A model generated the notes under the pieces. It saw nothing but the letters and a program-made list of their open reading frames with translations, did not search any database and was not told the origin of the DNA. Positions 48,780 through 61,089 of a DNA stretch of 64,000 bases are shown piece after piece. Position 1 is the stretch's first letter; the number at the start of each line of letters is the position of its first letter. Location of the stretch: the NCBI RefSeq assembly GCF_029784155.1, contig NC_073693.1, positions 27,192,002 through 27,256,001 of the forward strand. The letters are read 5' to 3'. The position numbers and the translations under genes are program-made. Source of the DNA: Uranotaenia lowii (lineage: Eukaryota; Arthropoda; Insecta; Diptera; Culicidae).

Positions 48780-49676
48780 AGATTTTTTCTCGAAAAACGA
48801 CAAAAATTGAAAACTTTACTTGGATTTTTAAAATGAGTGCTATTTATTTTATAGTGTGTCTATAATTATCGGAACAATCAATATTCTCGGCAATCAGAAA
48901 AGATTAGCTTGATACACTGTCTAGTCAAGTTGAAGTACATCCGGGTTGTTCGTAAAAATTTATGTTTCTATTTCAAAACTTACCACTTTTCAATAGCTAG
49001 GAAAACTTCGTTCTTGATTTAAAATTTATTTGTTCTTAAACCTTGGTTTATAACTTTAACCAACTCTTATCGATCGAACATTGGATAATGTTTTCCGAAA
49101 ATTTCCCCTTCATTGGAGTTTTGTTTGTGAATATAAAAAAAAATACATTGCCGATGGTCCACCATTTTGGACGATTTCTTTTCTAAGGTGCGAGTGTTAT
49201 CCAGGGAGTACATAGGGAAGAAGATTTAGGGTTTCATACAAATTATTCAAACACTTCTTTCATTTTGAGGAAATAATTCGAATTGCAAACTTGTCTTTGG
49301 AAGACTTAAACTGATTGGACTACCTTCGAAAATTCAAAATCGTCTCAAAATCATTTATAATTTGTACGCAATACCTTAAAATCCTTAAAATCATATATTA
49401 TTAACAATTCAAACTAGCTTTAAATGGAGACACATTACTACAGTTTGTTTTTTCATCAGCTCTCATAAATCCTTCGGGCTAAGAGGTTGGAACGTAAACG
49501 TTGCCTTGTAGGGACGTCAAAATTTTTGCTCCGTAAAATAAGTGTTTTCCCAAATGAATGAAATAGTATAAATACAATTTATCGACCGTGGAATCTGGCT
49601 GATAATAACTGCGAATGTGAATATTGTGAACTAATTGTGAAGTGCGCTGTATTAAATGGGAAAATCCCGTATAGGT
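48780..49676. other. AT-rich spacer, nothing recognised
   Basis: No ORF, TIR or tandem array supported. Confidence 0.55.
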
Positions 49677-49685
49677 ATATTTCAT

Positions 49686-50150
49686 TAGACTGAGTCGATT
49701 TGGGGTCATTTTGGAATTTCTCAAACCCTGGGGTCTTAAAAGCTTCGTCTTGATCCAAAACTCATCCATGATTTTTTGCAAAATTGTTAAGTAACGTTTA
49801 CATGAGTAAATTTGAACTTTAAGGTTTGTATGGGAAAATTGAATATTTTGTACTGAAAAATCAACTCCATTTTTGTTTCGTCTATGGAACCGAGCCAGCT
49901 GATGATTTTTGTACCAATTTATAAAATTCCTAAAGAAAATTTTCCGCTGAATAACTTTGTCGAAGACCATAACTTCGTATCTTATTAGGATAAAAAGTTA
50001 TTAGCTGTTTAACAGGGGTATGTCTTTTCGCATTGATTAACAATAAATTCAATTCTGCAAAAGATCATGGATTAGTTTTGGACCAATACGAAGCTTTTAA
50101 GACCTCAGGGTTTGAGAAATTCCAAAATGACCCCAAATCGACTCAGTCTA
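49686..50150 (+). mobile_element. Hairpin element with 9-bp TSD, internally deleted copy
   Basis: Ends TAGACTGAGTCGATTTGGGG and its inverse, with an exact 9-bp duplication ATATTTCAT (49,677-49,685 and 50,151-50,159). The left ~370 bp matches the left arm of the copy at 58.7 kb, but most of the right arm and the loop are gone, leaving 465 bp. The minus-strand 163-codon ORF at 49,479-49,970 crosses the left arm and reads the same peptide phrases as the ORF in the other copy. I regard both as by-products of conserved DNA. Confidence 0.93.
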
Positions 50151-50159
50151 ATATTTCAT

Positions 50160-51760
50160 ACACCGGATAGACGTGAGAAGCGGAAAAACGGCTTCAGAAG
50201 TTTCGTTTACAATAGATCCTAGTATCAAAATATCATTGTTATATCATTCAGTGATAACAAAGTAATGATGACATAGTTTCTCACATTGTGAGATAGTTTT
50301 TAAAGCTTTTGGTTCTCATAGAAAATTTAAAAATTGAATCATAGATGTACAAATTTTAACATTTTTCGATGCTGTAAAAAACTTTACCCAATATGACGGA
50401 TTGGTTTATTGAAATCACCTTCAAACTTTACATCGCTCTTATTATCTTATATCAACCCTATGAGTTAAAAACAATTTTTGGGAAAAAAATTTTTTCACCA
50501 AATTTTTTAAAATACATAAATAATTTTAAAATTCAGTTACTATTCTGGGCTAAAATGCATCAAACTGCAAATCAATGATTCACCTAACAAATCTCGTTTC
50601 CATATGCTGGAATATGATTGTTTTGCATCACGCGTTTGTTTATTTTAAAATTTCATTCATCAAAACTTTGATTTTAATAATTTCAGCTTGTATAATATTT
50701 TGTAGTATTTTTTTACCCCTAAATGTATGCAACACAGTTATGATCTTATATACAGAAATGGAGGCATAAATATTTGCGAACAAGAATAACTCTTGCTGGA
50801 TTCATCTGATTTGCATGCGATTTTTTTTGTTGTGTTCGCCTTTGCGCCTAGAAAAACACAACGGAAAGATAATTTCAAAATTATTATTTTTTGTTTTGAT
50901 TAAAGTCGTTTTAGCTAGCATCTTTGTGGCATTCGCGACTTTATCAACGTTCCAGTTGGCGGACAGTTATTGAAAAACTTATCCGGTACAACTGTGTTCA
51001 ATATCTACTCTTGGGCTCGAGCTCACGGATATCCGCTCAGGAAGCAACAGACCATTTTTTTTTGAAAAATTTGATACTTGTTTTTAATTTGTATTCGTAT
51101 CAAATAGAAGTCATGGCACCCAATTTCCATTTTATTTTTCATTCAAATCACCCACAGTAGGAAGGCGTCAAAAGCAATCAAGGCTTATCCATCTCTATGA
51201 TGGAACTTTTGGCGCCCATTTTCGTTGCAACTGTACTTTTCACGTGGCACCAGTAAAATGGATACTTGAATGTAATTGGTAATCTTCCTTATGGGTTCCG
51301 GTGGGCCGGTTGTAAGGAGGATATTCCCGAAAATTCAGAATCAAGGGAATTTTAACATTTTTCAGCTGATTAACCCAAAGCTGCCCAGATTGCCCCGATA
51401 TTTAATACAAATTTTATAGAAAGGTCCGATCTGGTTGGCCGGATTTTGACTGGATTAATCAATTTTATTCGCAAAATCAAACAAAAACTCTAATTGAGTT
51501 ATTATTGGTTAATATTTGCATACTATATCTGTCGTTAGGAAAACTTGAACTATAAAGCCAAAAATAGTAAAAAAAATCTAATAACAAAGTGATGCAGAGG
51601 TTATATGCCTTTAGGAAAAGTGGCTTGAAAGTAGCTACACTTCCAGGGGCTTTTCCTTTCTCAAAGAAAAAATTGCATATGAAACCGGCTTTTTTGTCAA
51701 GTTCAGGCAAAATAATCAGGAATGATTTCTAAAGGCTGAGAATAAAGAATGGCATATAAC
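50160..51760. other. AT-rich spacer with a weak MITE end
   Basis: No gene. TGCCCAGATTGCCCCGATAT (51,384) and GGTTGGCCGGATTTTG (51,434) recall the CCGGGC MITE family, but no pair of ends was found. Confidence 0.45.
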
Positions 51761-51762
51761 TA

Positions 51763-53205
51763 GGGTGGTCGGATTTACCGTTTTTTTTTCAATCCGGTTT
51801 TCGGTATTTGTAATTTATGAAACCGATAAAACCGGTAAGACCGGTGTTTTCCAAAGTACATCGAATTTATGAAAAGGTTTCGTCTAATTGCAATAGTAAT
51901 GGCATAAAATGCTCAAAATTTATAACGCAATAGATTAAGCAACATTTTTAATTGAAAAAGATTGTATTGTGCCTTTAAGTTATCCCTTTGTCATAAATCT
52001 ATCATCATCCTCATGATAATCATAATATTTATCATCGTCATTTTGTAATTATAATTTCGCTGTGAGGTTGCAGAAATTATAAAAGTTTTATGTTATTTTC
52101 AACGAATTTTCGTTGTATACTCTGTAATGCAGTATTCAGGTTTAAGAACTGATTTAACAGATTTAGAAGAAGTTTGTATAAGTATTTCTTGAAACTGATA
52201 TGAAATTTGGTTTACAAAAAGATTTTTCATTAAAAAATGACTGAATTAATCAATATAAAAGACTCAGAACACTATTACCATTACAGATTATTATTGTCTA
52301 AAATATGGATGTTTTCCCCGCAACCTAGGCCGTGATCGGATTAAGTTTGCCTTTCCTATATAAAAACGAACAAATAGAAAAAAAAATCTATTTAGTCAAA
52401 ATTCAGCAATAAATGTAGTTGTTTGGATCTGATCCAAACGCTCTTTGTTGCTATAATACTATTGCAAATTTATGAAAACTTTGTCACTGCTTTGTTTGGA
52501 AAAAGAAAAAATTTTAATAGCGTTAAAAATTAAAAACAACAAAGTTCTTAAAAATTTTGATAGAGAAATTTCATACAATTATTCGAACACGTGTTTAAAT
52601 GCTGACTTTGTTTAAACATTTTATGTTTTAAAACATAAAACAATGCAGAAAGTTTCTAATCGATCATCAACATTTATGGTTTTAAATTTTAATTTGTGGA
52701 AGCTCGGCGCCGCTTAGAACGATTTTGATAAACTTGGCCTGTTCATAGATATAACATGTTTGCATCTTTTGACCAAATTCAAATTTTTCAATGACAAATA
52801 CAGTGTTTATTGTAAAGAAATCTTAAATTTTCTTGTAGCTGTATCTTTTTTCAGTCATTGTACACTTGTACAGTTTTTAAATGTTGTAGAGCGTTAGTTC
52901 GAGCTGAAATAAGCAAAGTTTCATGAAAAAATTTCAGCTAAGAGAGAGATGGCAGCTTTTCAATGGTATTTTGAACACCACTATAGTTTTAATTCCAAAA
53001 GTTACATCGACAACTTTTAGCAATAATCAAATCTCACATAAACCTTGCAGTAAGGTTTACTGAGCTTAGATTTTGAAGCTGGCTGGACAAAATTAGAGTA
53101 TTTGTACTCATACATATTTGATTTTTAAAAAAACATTTAGCTGTTTTAAAAAAACATTTAGCTAACGGTTCTGAGAAAATGAACAGTTTTTCGGTTAGAC
53201 CACCC
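51763..53205. mobile_element. TA-flanked 1.44-kb element with GGGTGGTC ends
   Basis: TA then GGGTGGTCGGATTTACCG at the left; inverse right end GGGTGGTCTAACCGAAAAAC followed by TA. An ACCGGT/AACCGG word cluster lies inside the left end. The AT-rich interior has no coding capacity. The TA target and end form point to Tc1/mariner-type mobilisation. Confidence 0.7.
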
Positions 53206-53207
53206 TA

Positions 53208-55508
53208 CATACTCTATATAACTCTATATAACTAAACAGATAATGATGAAAAATTCCATTACAAAATGCCTTTTCATGTTTATGGTCATACTTACCAGTA
53301 GAAATACCACGAAAACGTCTTTTGTATCTAATTAGTAAAAGGCAACCTTATATTAATTTAATTCTAGCTTTTGAAATATTAAGAATAAATTCAGTTATTT
53401 TGAGAATTGAACAGTAAAATTGTAAAAAAAATAAGTAAAAAAACGAAATGATAAAAAATCTCCTCTTCTCCTTTAATGCTTTGATACCTAAAATCTTAAC
53501 GGAATAATGAATATAAACGAGGTTAGCTTTGTAGAACTAAAACTTATAGTTTGATCCAACACTCTGACCAGAAGTCAGAAATAGATACAACTTGATTCAA
53601 TGACATCTTCAAAAACAAGAATCTTTGAAAAATAATTGGAAATGAAAATACGAACCAAGAAGATCCAAAGCAAATAAAGAGATTTTGAACCACAAACCAG
53701 AACTAAGAAAGAATGGACAAAATAAAATGATGACTATATGTAGGTTCTACTGAACATTGATTTACAATCAAATGATACAAATAATTAAAATATAATTGAA
53801 ATTTATGTAGTAAAATTTTGAATTTCATTTCTGATTTTAAATTCCAGATCACAATTAAAATTTTGCCGTTGAATCAACGTCAAAAAATTGATTTTAAATA
53901 ACATATTTCAAAAGCTTGATTTTAATATTGATAAGATATAAGCATCAACATTCATAATATTTTGGTAATATTGTAAAATGTAAATTGAAAAGATGATCAT
54001 ATAATTTAGAGTACTGTATGGAAATCTGCTCAACAAAGTTAAAACAAACTATTTATTTGAGACTTATAAATTCGCGATATTTCATACCTTGCGAAGTGTT
54101 TATTGAAATCACTGCAAAAAGTGATGTGCCATGTTTGCGAACCTGGTATAAGGTTAAAAATACTTCTAACAAAATTTTGGCGAAAAAAAACATTTGATTA
54201 AAACTGCTCAACATTCTTCGGAGCACTATCTCTATATCCACCTCTAACATTTCTTCAGAAATATATATGTGTATGGGTGATGAAAAACATGATTAAGGGA
54301 ATATTAAAAAAACAAAAAAGTATTTGCGAACGAAAAGCAACGCTTTAATCTAAGTTCAACATGCTGGAAGCTCAAACGACATATTCCTCGAATAAAAAGC
54401 CACTGTATCTATTTTAAAGTAAAACCGGTTAAAAAATTGATAGTAGAATGTCATAATTTTTTTTTTCTTTGATAGAGTTGCATATATTTCTGCTTGACGA
54501 TCATAATTCATAAAATTCGTCAAGTTATGTCGTGAGACAGAATACTTTGTAAATATTTCTGCTTAGTAAAATTTGGCAGAAATAATAGAAAACAGTCCTA
54601 AAACTGTCCACATTTTACGGTACCAATCCAGTCTCATGAACATAGATTCCTAATGATACATATGCATACCTAATAACTACGTTATGATATACCTTCTACT
54701 TACATGAAACATTTTTGTAAATATTCAAAGTCTCAACAAAGTTTGCCGGGTTAGATAGTTTTTTTTAAATAATTTTTGACAAAAAACGTAAAATTTATTT
54801 CAAACAAAATTACTGCAATTGATGCTTCGTGCCTTATGACATCACAAATATTTCTTAAACTATAAATTTTCAATCATTTTCATCTGATTTTTCATTCAAA
54901 ATTAAGTTTTTGTATCTTACCCCTTTTTCCTAGTAGAATGAAAATCGCACGTTTTTGTGATTTTCAAAATAACTGGGGAAACCAATAATTTTTCTGCCTA
55001 AGACAATTTGATGCATCATCAACCTTAAAACTGTTGATATACAAGTAGTATGATTATCTGTGGACATTTAGTTATTAGAAGTGTGATGATGCCCCATTTG
55101 ACGGTGATTCTTTAAAAAGATCGGAAAAATATGAAACTTAGAACATATTACTAAAATCACAAGAAACGTAATTTTTAGAAAAATCAACATACGGAGACCA
55201 TCGGAAGTTCTTCTACAAACATGTCACCAAAAAACTTACAAATCACATTATTTTCATATGGATTTGCAATAACGCCAAAAGTTAGACAAATGTTTTAACA
55301 GTGATAAGTATGATTTGTCTTCGAATAAACCTTTCAAAAGCTTAAAATATCTTCAAAAAAGTAAAATGTTTTGAATCCCCCGATGTATAATTTTTAATTT
55401 GGGCTCAAATAAAAAGGAAAGTCTCAGCTTTCGAGTGGTTAAAAATTAGCGACGCTTATTTTCGACGAAATTGTTCCAACAGAGAAATCGTAGTATTTTT
55501 TATTTCAG
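53208..55508. other. AT-rich DNA, nothing recognised
   Basis: No sustained ORF, tandem array or TIR pair seen. Confidence 0.6.
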
Positions 55509-56812
55509 ACTAGCTGATCCCATACGAACTCCGTTTCGCTTTTAACTTGGAATATGACATGAACTGTTTGTATGTAAGTCATTTGCCAAGCATTTTCCAG
55601 ATACACTTCCGAATTCATTGTTAAGTAATAATTGCAAAAATATTGAAGATCACTTTTTCTGTCGTCTGCTACTAAATTTGAAATCAGGGATCAATTGACC
55701 GTCCAAACACCCCCGTGTATAAATTTCAATTCGATCGTTGCATAACAACGCAATTATTGCCAAAAAGTTAAACACCTTTCGGTGGCCTCTTATACAATCT
55801 TTGATATCTGAAATCGATTACCCGCCCCTCAAAACTCCCGTGTGTAAATTTTCAAAGCAATACATTGCATAATAACGTCAATATTGTTAAAAAAATTGAA
55901 AATTAATTTATATGGACGACCCCTTTCGTAGACCCCTGGCAAAACATTTGACATCTGGAATCGTTTGCCCGTCCCTGAAAACTACCGTGTGCAAATTTTC
56001 ATCCCAATCCGATGTATAATAACGACAATATCGCAAAAATATTAAAAAGTTAATATGGACGACTCCCTTTGCCGGCCCCTTACACTAAATTTAGTGCTTG
56101 AAATCGATTGACTGTCCCTCAAAACTATCGTGTACCAATTTTCATCTGAATCCGATGTGTAATAACGACAATATCACATTAACAGTGAAAAGTTAATATG
56201 GACGACCCCTTTGGCCGACCCCTTATTTTAATTTGGATGAATGAAATCAATTGTTTGTCCCTAATAACTCCTATGTGCAAATTTTCATCCCAATCCGATG
56301 TATAAAAACGTCATTATCATCAAGATATTGAAAAGTTAATATGGACGACCCTTTTTGCCGACCCCTTACACTGAATTTTATACCTCAAATCGATTGCACG
56401 TCACTCAAAACTATCGTGTACCGATTTTCATCTGAATAGGATGTATAATAACGTCAATATCGTAAAAACAGCAAACAGTTATTATGGACGACCCCTTTGG
56501 CCGACCCCTTACACAAAATTTAACACCTGAAATCAATTGCTCGTCTTTCAAAACACTCATGTGCAAATTTTTAACACAATCCGACAAAAAATAACGTCAA
56601 TATCGTGAAAACAATATTTGTCTTGTATGGACGACCCCCTTCAGAAGGGGTCATCCGAAAATTTGAAAACATTTTTCATCTTTCCTAGTCCCAATGAGCA
56701 TCCATGCCAAGTTTCAGACCTCTAGCTCTTAAGACGGCTGAGTCTATAGAGGACAAACAAACAAACAAACAAACAAACAAACAAACAAACATACAGAAAT
56801 TGCTTTTTATAT
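55509..56812 (+). repeat. 1.3-kb dispersed repeat, copy B
   Basis: Same start (ACTAGCTGATCCCATACGAA), same order of ~140-bp units and same end (TCTATAGAGGACAAAC..., ATACAGAAATTGCTTTTTAT) as copy A at 6,925, in direct orientation. The (ACAA)n tail is longer here (about 10 units against about 6). Base differences are scattered, so the copies are neither very recent nor ancient. Confidence 0.87.
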
Positions 56813-57059
56813 ATGGATGGATACCCAAAGATGTTCCTAAATAATGTCAACAAAACAAGTAAAATTATCGCTTTAAATGTCTTAGAATTGTGAAATTGAA
56901 TTTTTTTTTCAAGCACTGTATCCCTGAAAAGAAAATATCTAGGCACGATCTGAATTATTGATCGAATGAAGGATATTACAATATTAAAAATGAGTTTTTA
57001 GTTTTTATGTAGGTTTATTATACATCGGTTTCTAAGAAAAGAAACTAATAAATATTCAA

Positions 57060-58691
57060 ATCGCATACCGACAGACAGTTTAGCAGCTGTTCAAAGACAG
57101 TAGCTGAGCGCCACCAATTCAAGTTCCCAGACCCAATTCATACCAACCCTCAAATGAGTGAAATCTCGTTTCATCTAATTAAGCCCTCTAGATTGTGTCC
57201 CACAGATCGATGCACACCCGAATTCAATCGGCGGTCCACCAAATCCACCGATCCGGTGCTGGGGTGACAACTTCCGACCCCATTTCTCCAGTCCAAACGA
57301 TCAAGGGAAGCGGCTGACCCGATTTTTTCTGCGACGGCCACTCTTTTTCGTTTTCTGTTAATTTTTTTAACCGAAACAAGACCTTTGGGGCTCGTTTATT
57401 GTCGAACCAAATAAGAATTGTGCAATCGACGTCTTCCGGAACACGCAAGCCGGAAAGAAAGCACACACATTAGCGCTAATTCGATGGAATCTGTTAGCGA
57501 GGGTCTCCGATTATTGGTATCGCCGCCGTCGTCATGGAACATCAAATGACAAATGTGTTGTTAAGTCGTTTATCGAAGATTGGATGGTGAGGCCGCTTGT
57601 TAGTGCCCAATCAAGAGGATGCTAATACTGTAGCACTCTTACATCCAGTTTGATGAGGCAATGACATGAGGGCCCTTTCGAAGCAATCATAACAAGTGCA
57701 TTCAAAAGTGTCGTAATCTCGATCAATCGATTTCCTTCCATCATCATCCCGAAGATCCGCAATCCACAAAGAAATGATCGGAAGCGGCAAATGGGAGTAA
57801 TGGCTCTCGGATCGCTCGGTGTTCGGTCATAAATTTGCCATGCCTCGGTCCGCCGTGCCCAAAGCACATTCATAGGTCTCTCATTCACACTTTGTTGGGA
57901 TGCAGATGGGTGGCTGCCTTTAAATGGTTGTCATTATTGCTACCGAACCTCACCGATCAGTGATGGTCGTTTCAATGCCCTCTCGAAGTTGGATGAGGCT
58001 CTTTCAGAATGTAGGTACTCAAAGATTGACCGCCGCCGACAGCCCAAAGTGTGGAGAAAGAAAACGAAAGAGCTCGATCGAGGGACAAGTGACGAACCCC
58101 GGCTCGATTCCGTGGAACCAATTCGCTGTGTCATTATCGCGCATCAAGTGGAGATTATCTGTAATTGGTTAACCGATGTTTTTTTCTAAGCACGGTATCA
58201 ACTTCAATAAATGGAAACCCATCTGGTAACGATTGAACACAGCACCCGGGGATCAATCGAGGGACAGTTACGACATTGAGTGCCGGAACAAAAACTAAAT
58301 CAATCAAACCGAATCAAAGCGAATGCGATTTGAAGTTCGGCATCGCGCAAATGATACTAATTGTATTTACTTATGAAAATTATTGCTCACCGGGTATCGA
58401 TATCAATTATTGTTTGCCAATTTGTGAAACATGTTGCAAAAATTGCCGGATGTTGTCCAGCAAACGAAGAGTATGCGGGTAAGGCAATTAAATAAGTTTC
58501 CAGCTGCATAATAATAAGGCAGATTGGCACAATCCACTATACGGTATGATGATATCCGATCGATGTGGTCATTTATGATTTTGAATGCAACTTTGTATTA
58601 AGTTCAATTTTTAAGACTCAAGCAACCGGATCAGGAAATGTTAACACAGGCCATGTCTGTCTAAAGAAATAAATAGTGTTTCAGGTACATT
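57060..58691. other. Less AT-rich, non-repetitive island
   Basis: About 1.6 kb visibly richer in G/C than its surroundings, with no ORF above 90 codons on either strand and no repeat partner. The composition suggests functional non-coding DNA or untranslated exon sequence. It is bounded on the right by an insertion at 58,701. Confidence 0.5.
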
Positions 58692-58700
58692 GTATCACAT

Positions 58701-59517
58701 TAGACTGAGTCGATTTGGGGTCATTTTGGAATTTTTCAAACCCTGGGGTCTAAAAAGCTTCGTCTTGGTCCAAAACTTATCCATGATTTTTTGCAAAATT
58801 TTTAAGTAACGTTTACATGAGTAAATTTGAACTATTGTGTTTATATGGGAAAATTGAATATTTTGAACTGAAAAATCAACATCGTTTTTCTTTCGTCTGT
58901 GGAACCGAGCCAGCTGATGGCTTTTGTGCCAATTTATAAAATTCCTAAAGGAAATTTTCCGCTGAACAACTTTGTGAAAGACTGTAACTTCGTATCTTAT
59001 TAGGAAAAAAAGATATTAGCTGTTTAACAGGGGTATGTCTTTTAGCACTGATAAACAATAAATTCAATTGACATCCCTGCAGGGTGCCTAACAAGGTATT
59101 GCTTGGCTACTTCCATGCAACACCTCGCGAGACTCAAGCAGTGATGTCAATTGAATTTATTGTTAATCAATGCGAAAAGACATACCCCTGTTAAACAGCA
59201 AATATCTTTCTTTCCTAATAAGATGCGAAGTTAGGGCCTTCCACAAAGCTGTTCAGCGGAAAATTTCCTTTAGCAATTTTATAAATTGGCATAAAAGCCA
59301 TCAGCTGGCTTGGTTCCACAGACGAAACAAAAATGATGTTGATTTTTCAGTACAAAATATTCAATTTTCCCATATAAACATAAAAGTTCAAATTTACTCA
59401 TGTGAACGTTACTTAAAAGTTTTGCAAAAAGTCATGGATGAGTTTTGGACCAAGACGAAGCTTTTTAGACCCCAGGGTTTGAGAAATTCCAAAATGTCCC
59501 CAAATCGACTCAGTCTA
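58701..59517. mobile_element. Hairpin element with 9-bp TSD, full copy (~370-bp arms)
   Basis: 817 bp with ends TAGACTGAGTCGATTTGGGG and its inverse, and an exact 9-bp duplication GTATCACAT (58,692-58,700 and 59,518-59,526). The whole element is an inverted repeat: 58,701 to about 59,072 against about 59,146 to 59,517, around a ~70-bp unique loop. 9-bp duplications are typical of Mutator-like elements and also occur in Merlin-like ones. No transposase. The 130-codon ORF at 59,170 lies in the right arm and I do not call it a gene. Confidence 0.93.
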
Positions 59518-59863
59518 GTATCACATGGAACTTTAGAAGCTATGCTTGCTAAATGTAAGTAAAATTTTGTTAAGAAATTCGGTTCCATTTCTTGAATTAA
59601 ACATTTTTGTTCAGGAAATGAGCATATGTTCAAGTTTTTTAACGTCATTTATATTCCATATGTTCTTGTTTAATACAAACAAAGGCTAAGCTTTGCACTC
59701 AATACTTATAATTGCCCAGACTTTCTCTCCATCTTCCCTGCTAGTAATATTTTACGTTTTCAATTAAATTGAGAAATCTACAAATTATTCTAGAAATGTA
59801 GCTCATAGATATATAAAAGAATCAATTTAGTCTTTAAGTCTTTTAAATAAAAACTTAAATAAG

Positions 59864-60390
59864 GTAAACGAGGGTAAGTGGGACAGTTTTTCGTATAGTT
59901 CAACTTTAATTAATTATTGAAAAATCAGCAGTTGTTCACTTTTGATTACAAATGTTGAAAAGATGAGCTTGATAGATGCAAAGCGAGAAAATTATCACGT
60001 AAATTGTTATGGACTATTTGGGCTATTTGGGACGTTAAATTTTTCCTTAGATTTCTCAGGAAATTTAAACCAATTTGTACTGTCTTGGTTGAAAATGTTG
60101 AATTATTGTTCGAACAATCCTAAGTTTTAGAAAAAGTGCATTGTACTATTAGTAAGGCATCATTCACTGATAAATTTCCGTTATTTATGTTGCAACACAC
60201 TAGAACCGATTTTATAGAGAATACATTTATTCCAGAACAAACTACCTTTCCAACTTTTTAGCATCCGAATGCTAAATATAGCTTTCATTTAATCTATATA
60301 GGATATTGAATTAGGGAAAGAATATTGAAAACATTGAAAAAATGCACAAAAACATCAAGTGTGTATAAAGCGGTCTCCACTTACCCCAGG
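59864..60390. mobile_element. Short TIR element with GGGTAAGTGGGAC word
   Basis: The left end contains ACGAGGGTAAGTGGGACAG. The right end is the inverse of CCTGGGGTAAGTGGAGACC, bordered by TA. The pattern is the same as the larger TA-flanked elements, but TIR identity is short (about 10 bp in the core). Confidence 0.45.
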
Positions 60391-60869
60391 TAGAGTTTTG
60401 AGACAAAATTTTATTGTTTAGTATATAGATATATTTTTTTTCATAAATTTTAACTGCCGTTTCTTTTCCTAAAGGGTTTTTTCGAATGTAAGGATTGTTT
60501 ATATGTAGAGTTTGTCGCCAAGAGCCAACTAGTTTACGATAAATTTGCAATTAAAAAAGATGCACATCAACTCGACATTGTAGTTAAAAACCCGATTTAA
60601 TACACTTAACAGTGGATTGGAGCCTTTCTAACAGAGTTTAAATTATATTTGGAAATATATAAAATAATATAGAATATACATGATAGATTCCTTCCCTCTG
60701 AATCATATAAGTATGATTTCAGATATTCAAACACGAAAAATTCCAATCTCAATATAAAAAAATGATGCCTGATACGTTTTTTTGGGGAAAAGCGAACTGG
60801 TATGTAAGGAGCTCATTTTATGTATGGAAAGAATGGTATTTAAACAGTAGAATTTCCAAGATTTATAAC

Positions 60870-60945
60870 ACGCTGAAATGGTGCCGTGGTAGCAACCAGA
60901 ACTTTCACGTTGCTGGTCACGGTTCGAATCTTACTGTTTTTTTAT
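60870..60945 (+). mobile_element. tRNA-like SINE head fragment
   Basis: GTGCCGTGGTAGCAACCAG gives an A-box-like segment, and CACGGTTCGAATCTTAC about 40 bp on is a good B box. It is followed by a T run. It is too irregular for a tRNA fold and reads as a SINE promoter remnant. Confidence 0.4.
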
Positions 60946-61089
60946 GCTTTTTTTTTACTGAATAAGTAAAACCAACTACAATATTGATGGATAGCCGTGA
61001 CGCGTGCCCTAGCATGATACCTTTTTTAGAGCTCAACCATGCATAGAGGAAAAATTCCCACAAAAGGAGGGGAAAGTAATATGACTATT

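Noticed and set aside
49479..49970. 163-codon ORF (with the similar 130-codon ORF at 59,170) as a conserved protein
   Set aside because: Both lie in homologous arms of the hairpin element, so similarity reflects shared DNA; start and end fall outside homologous positions.
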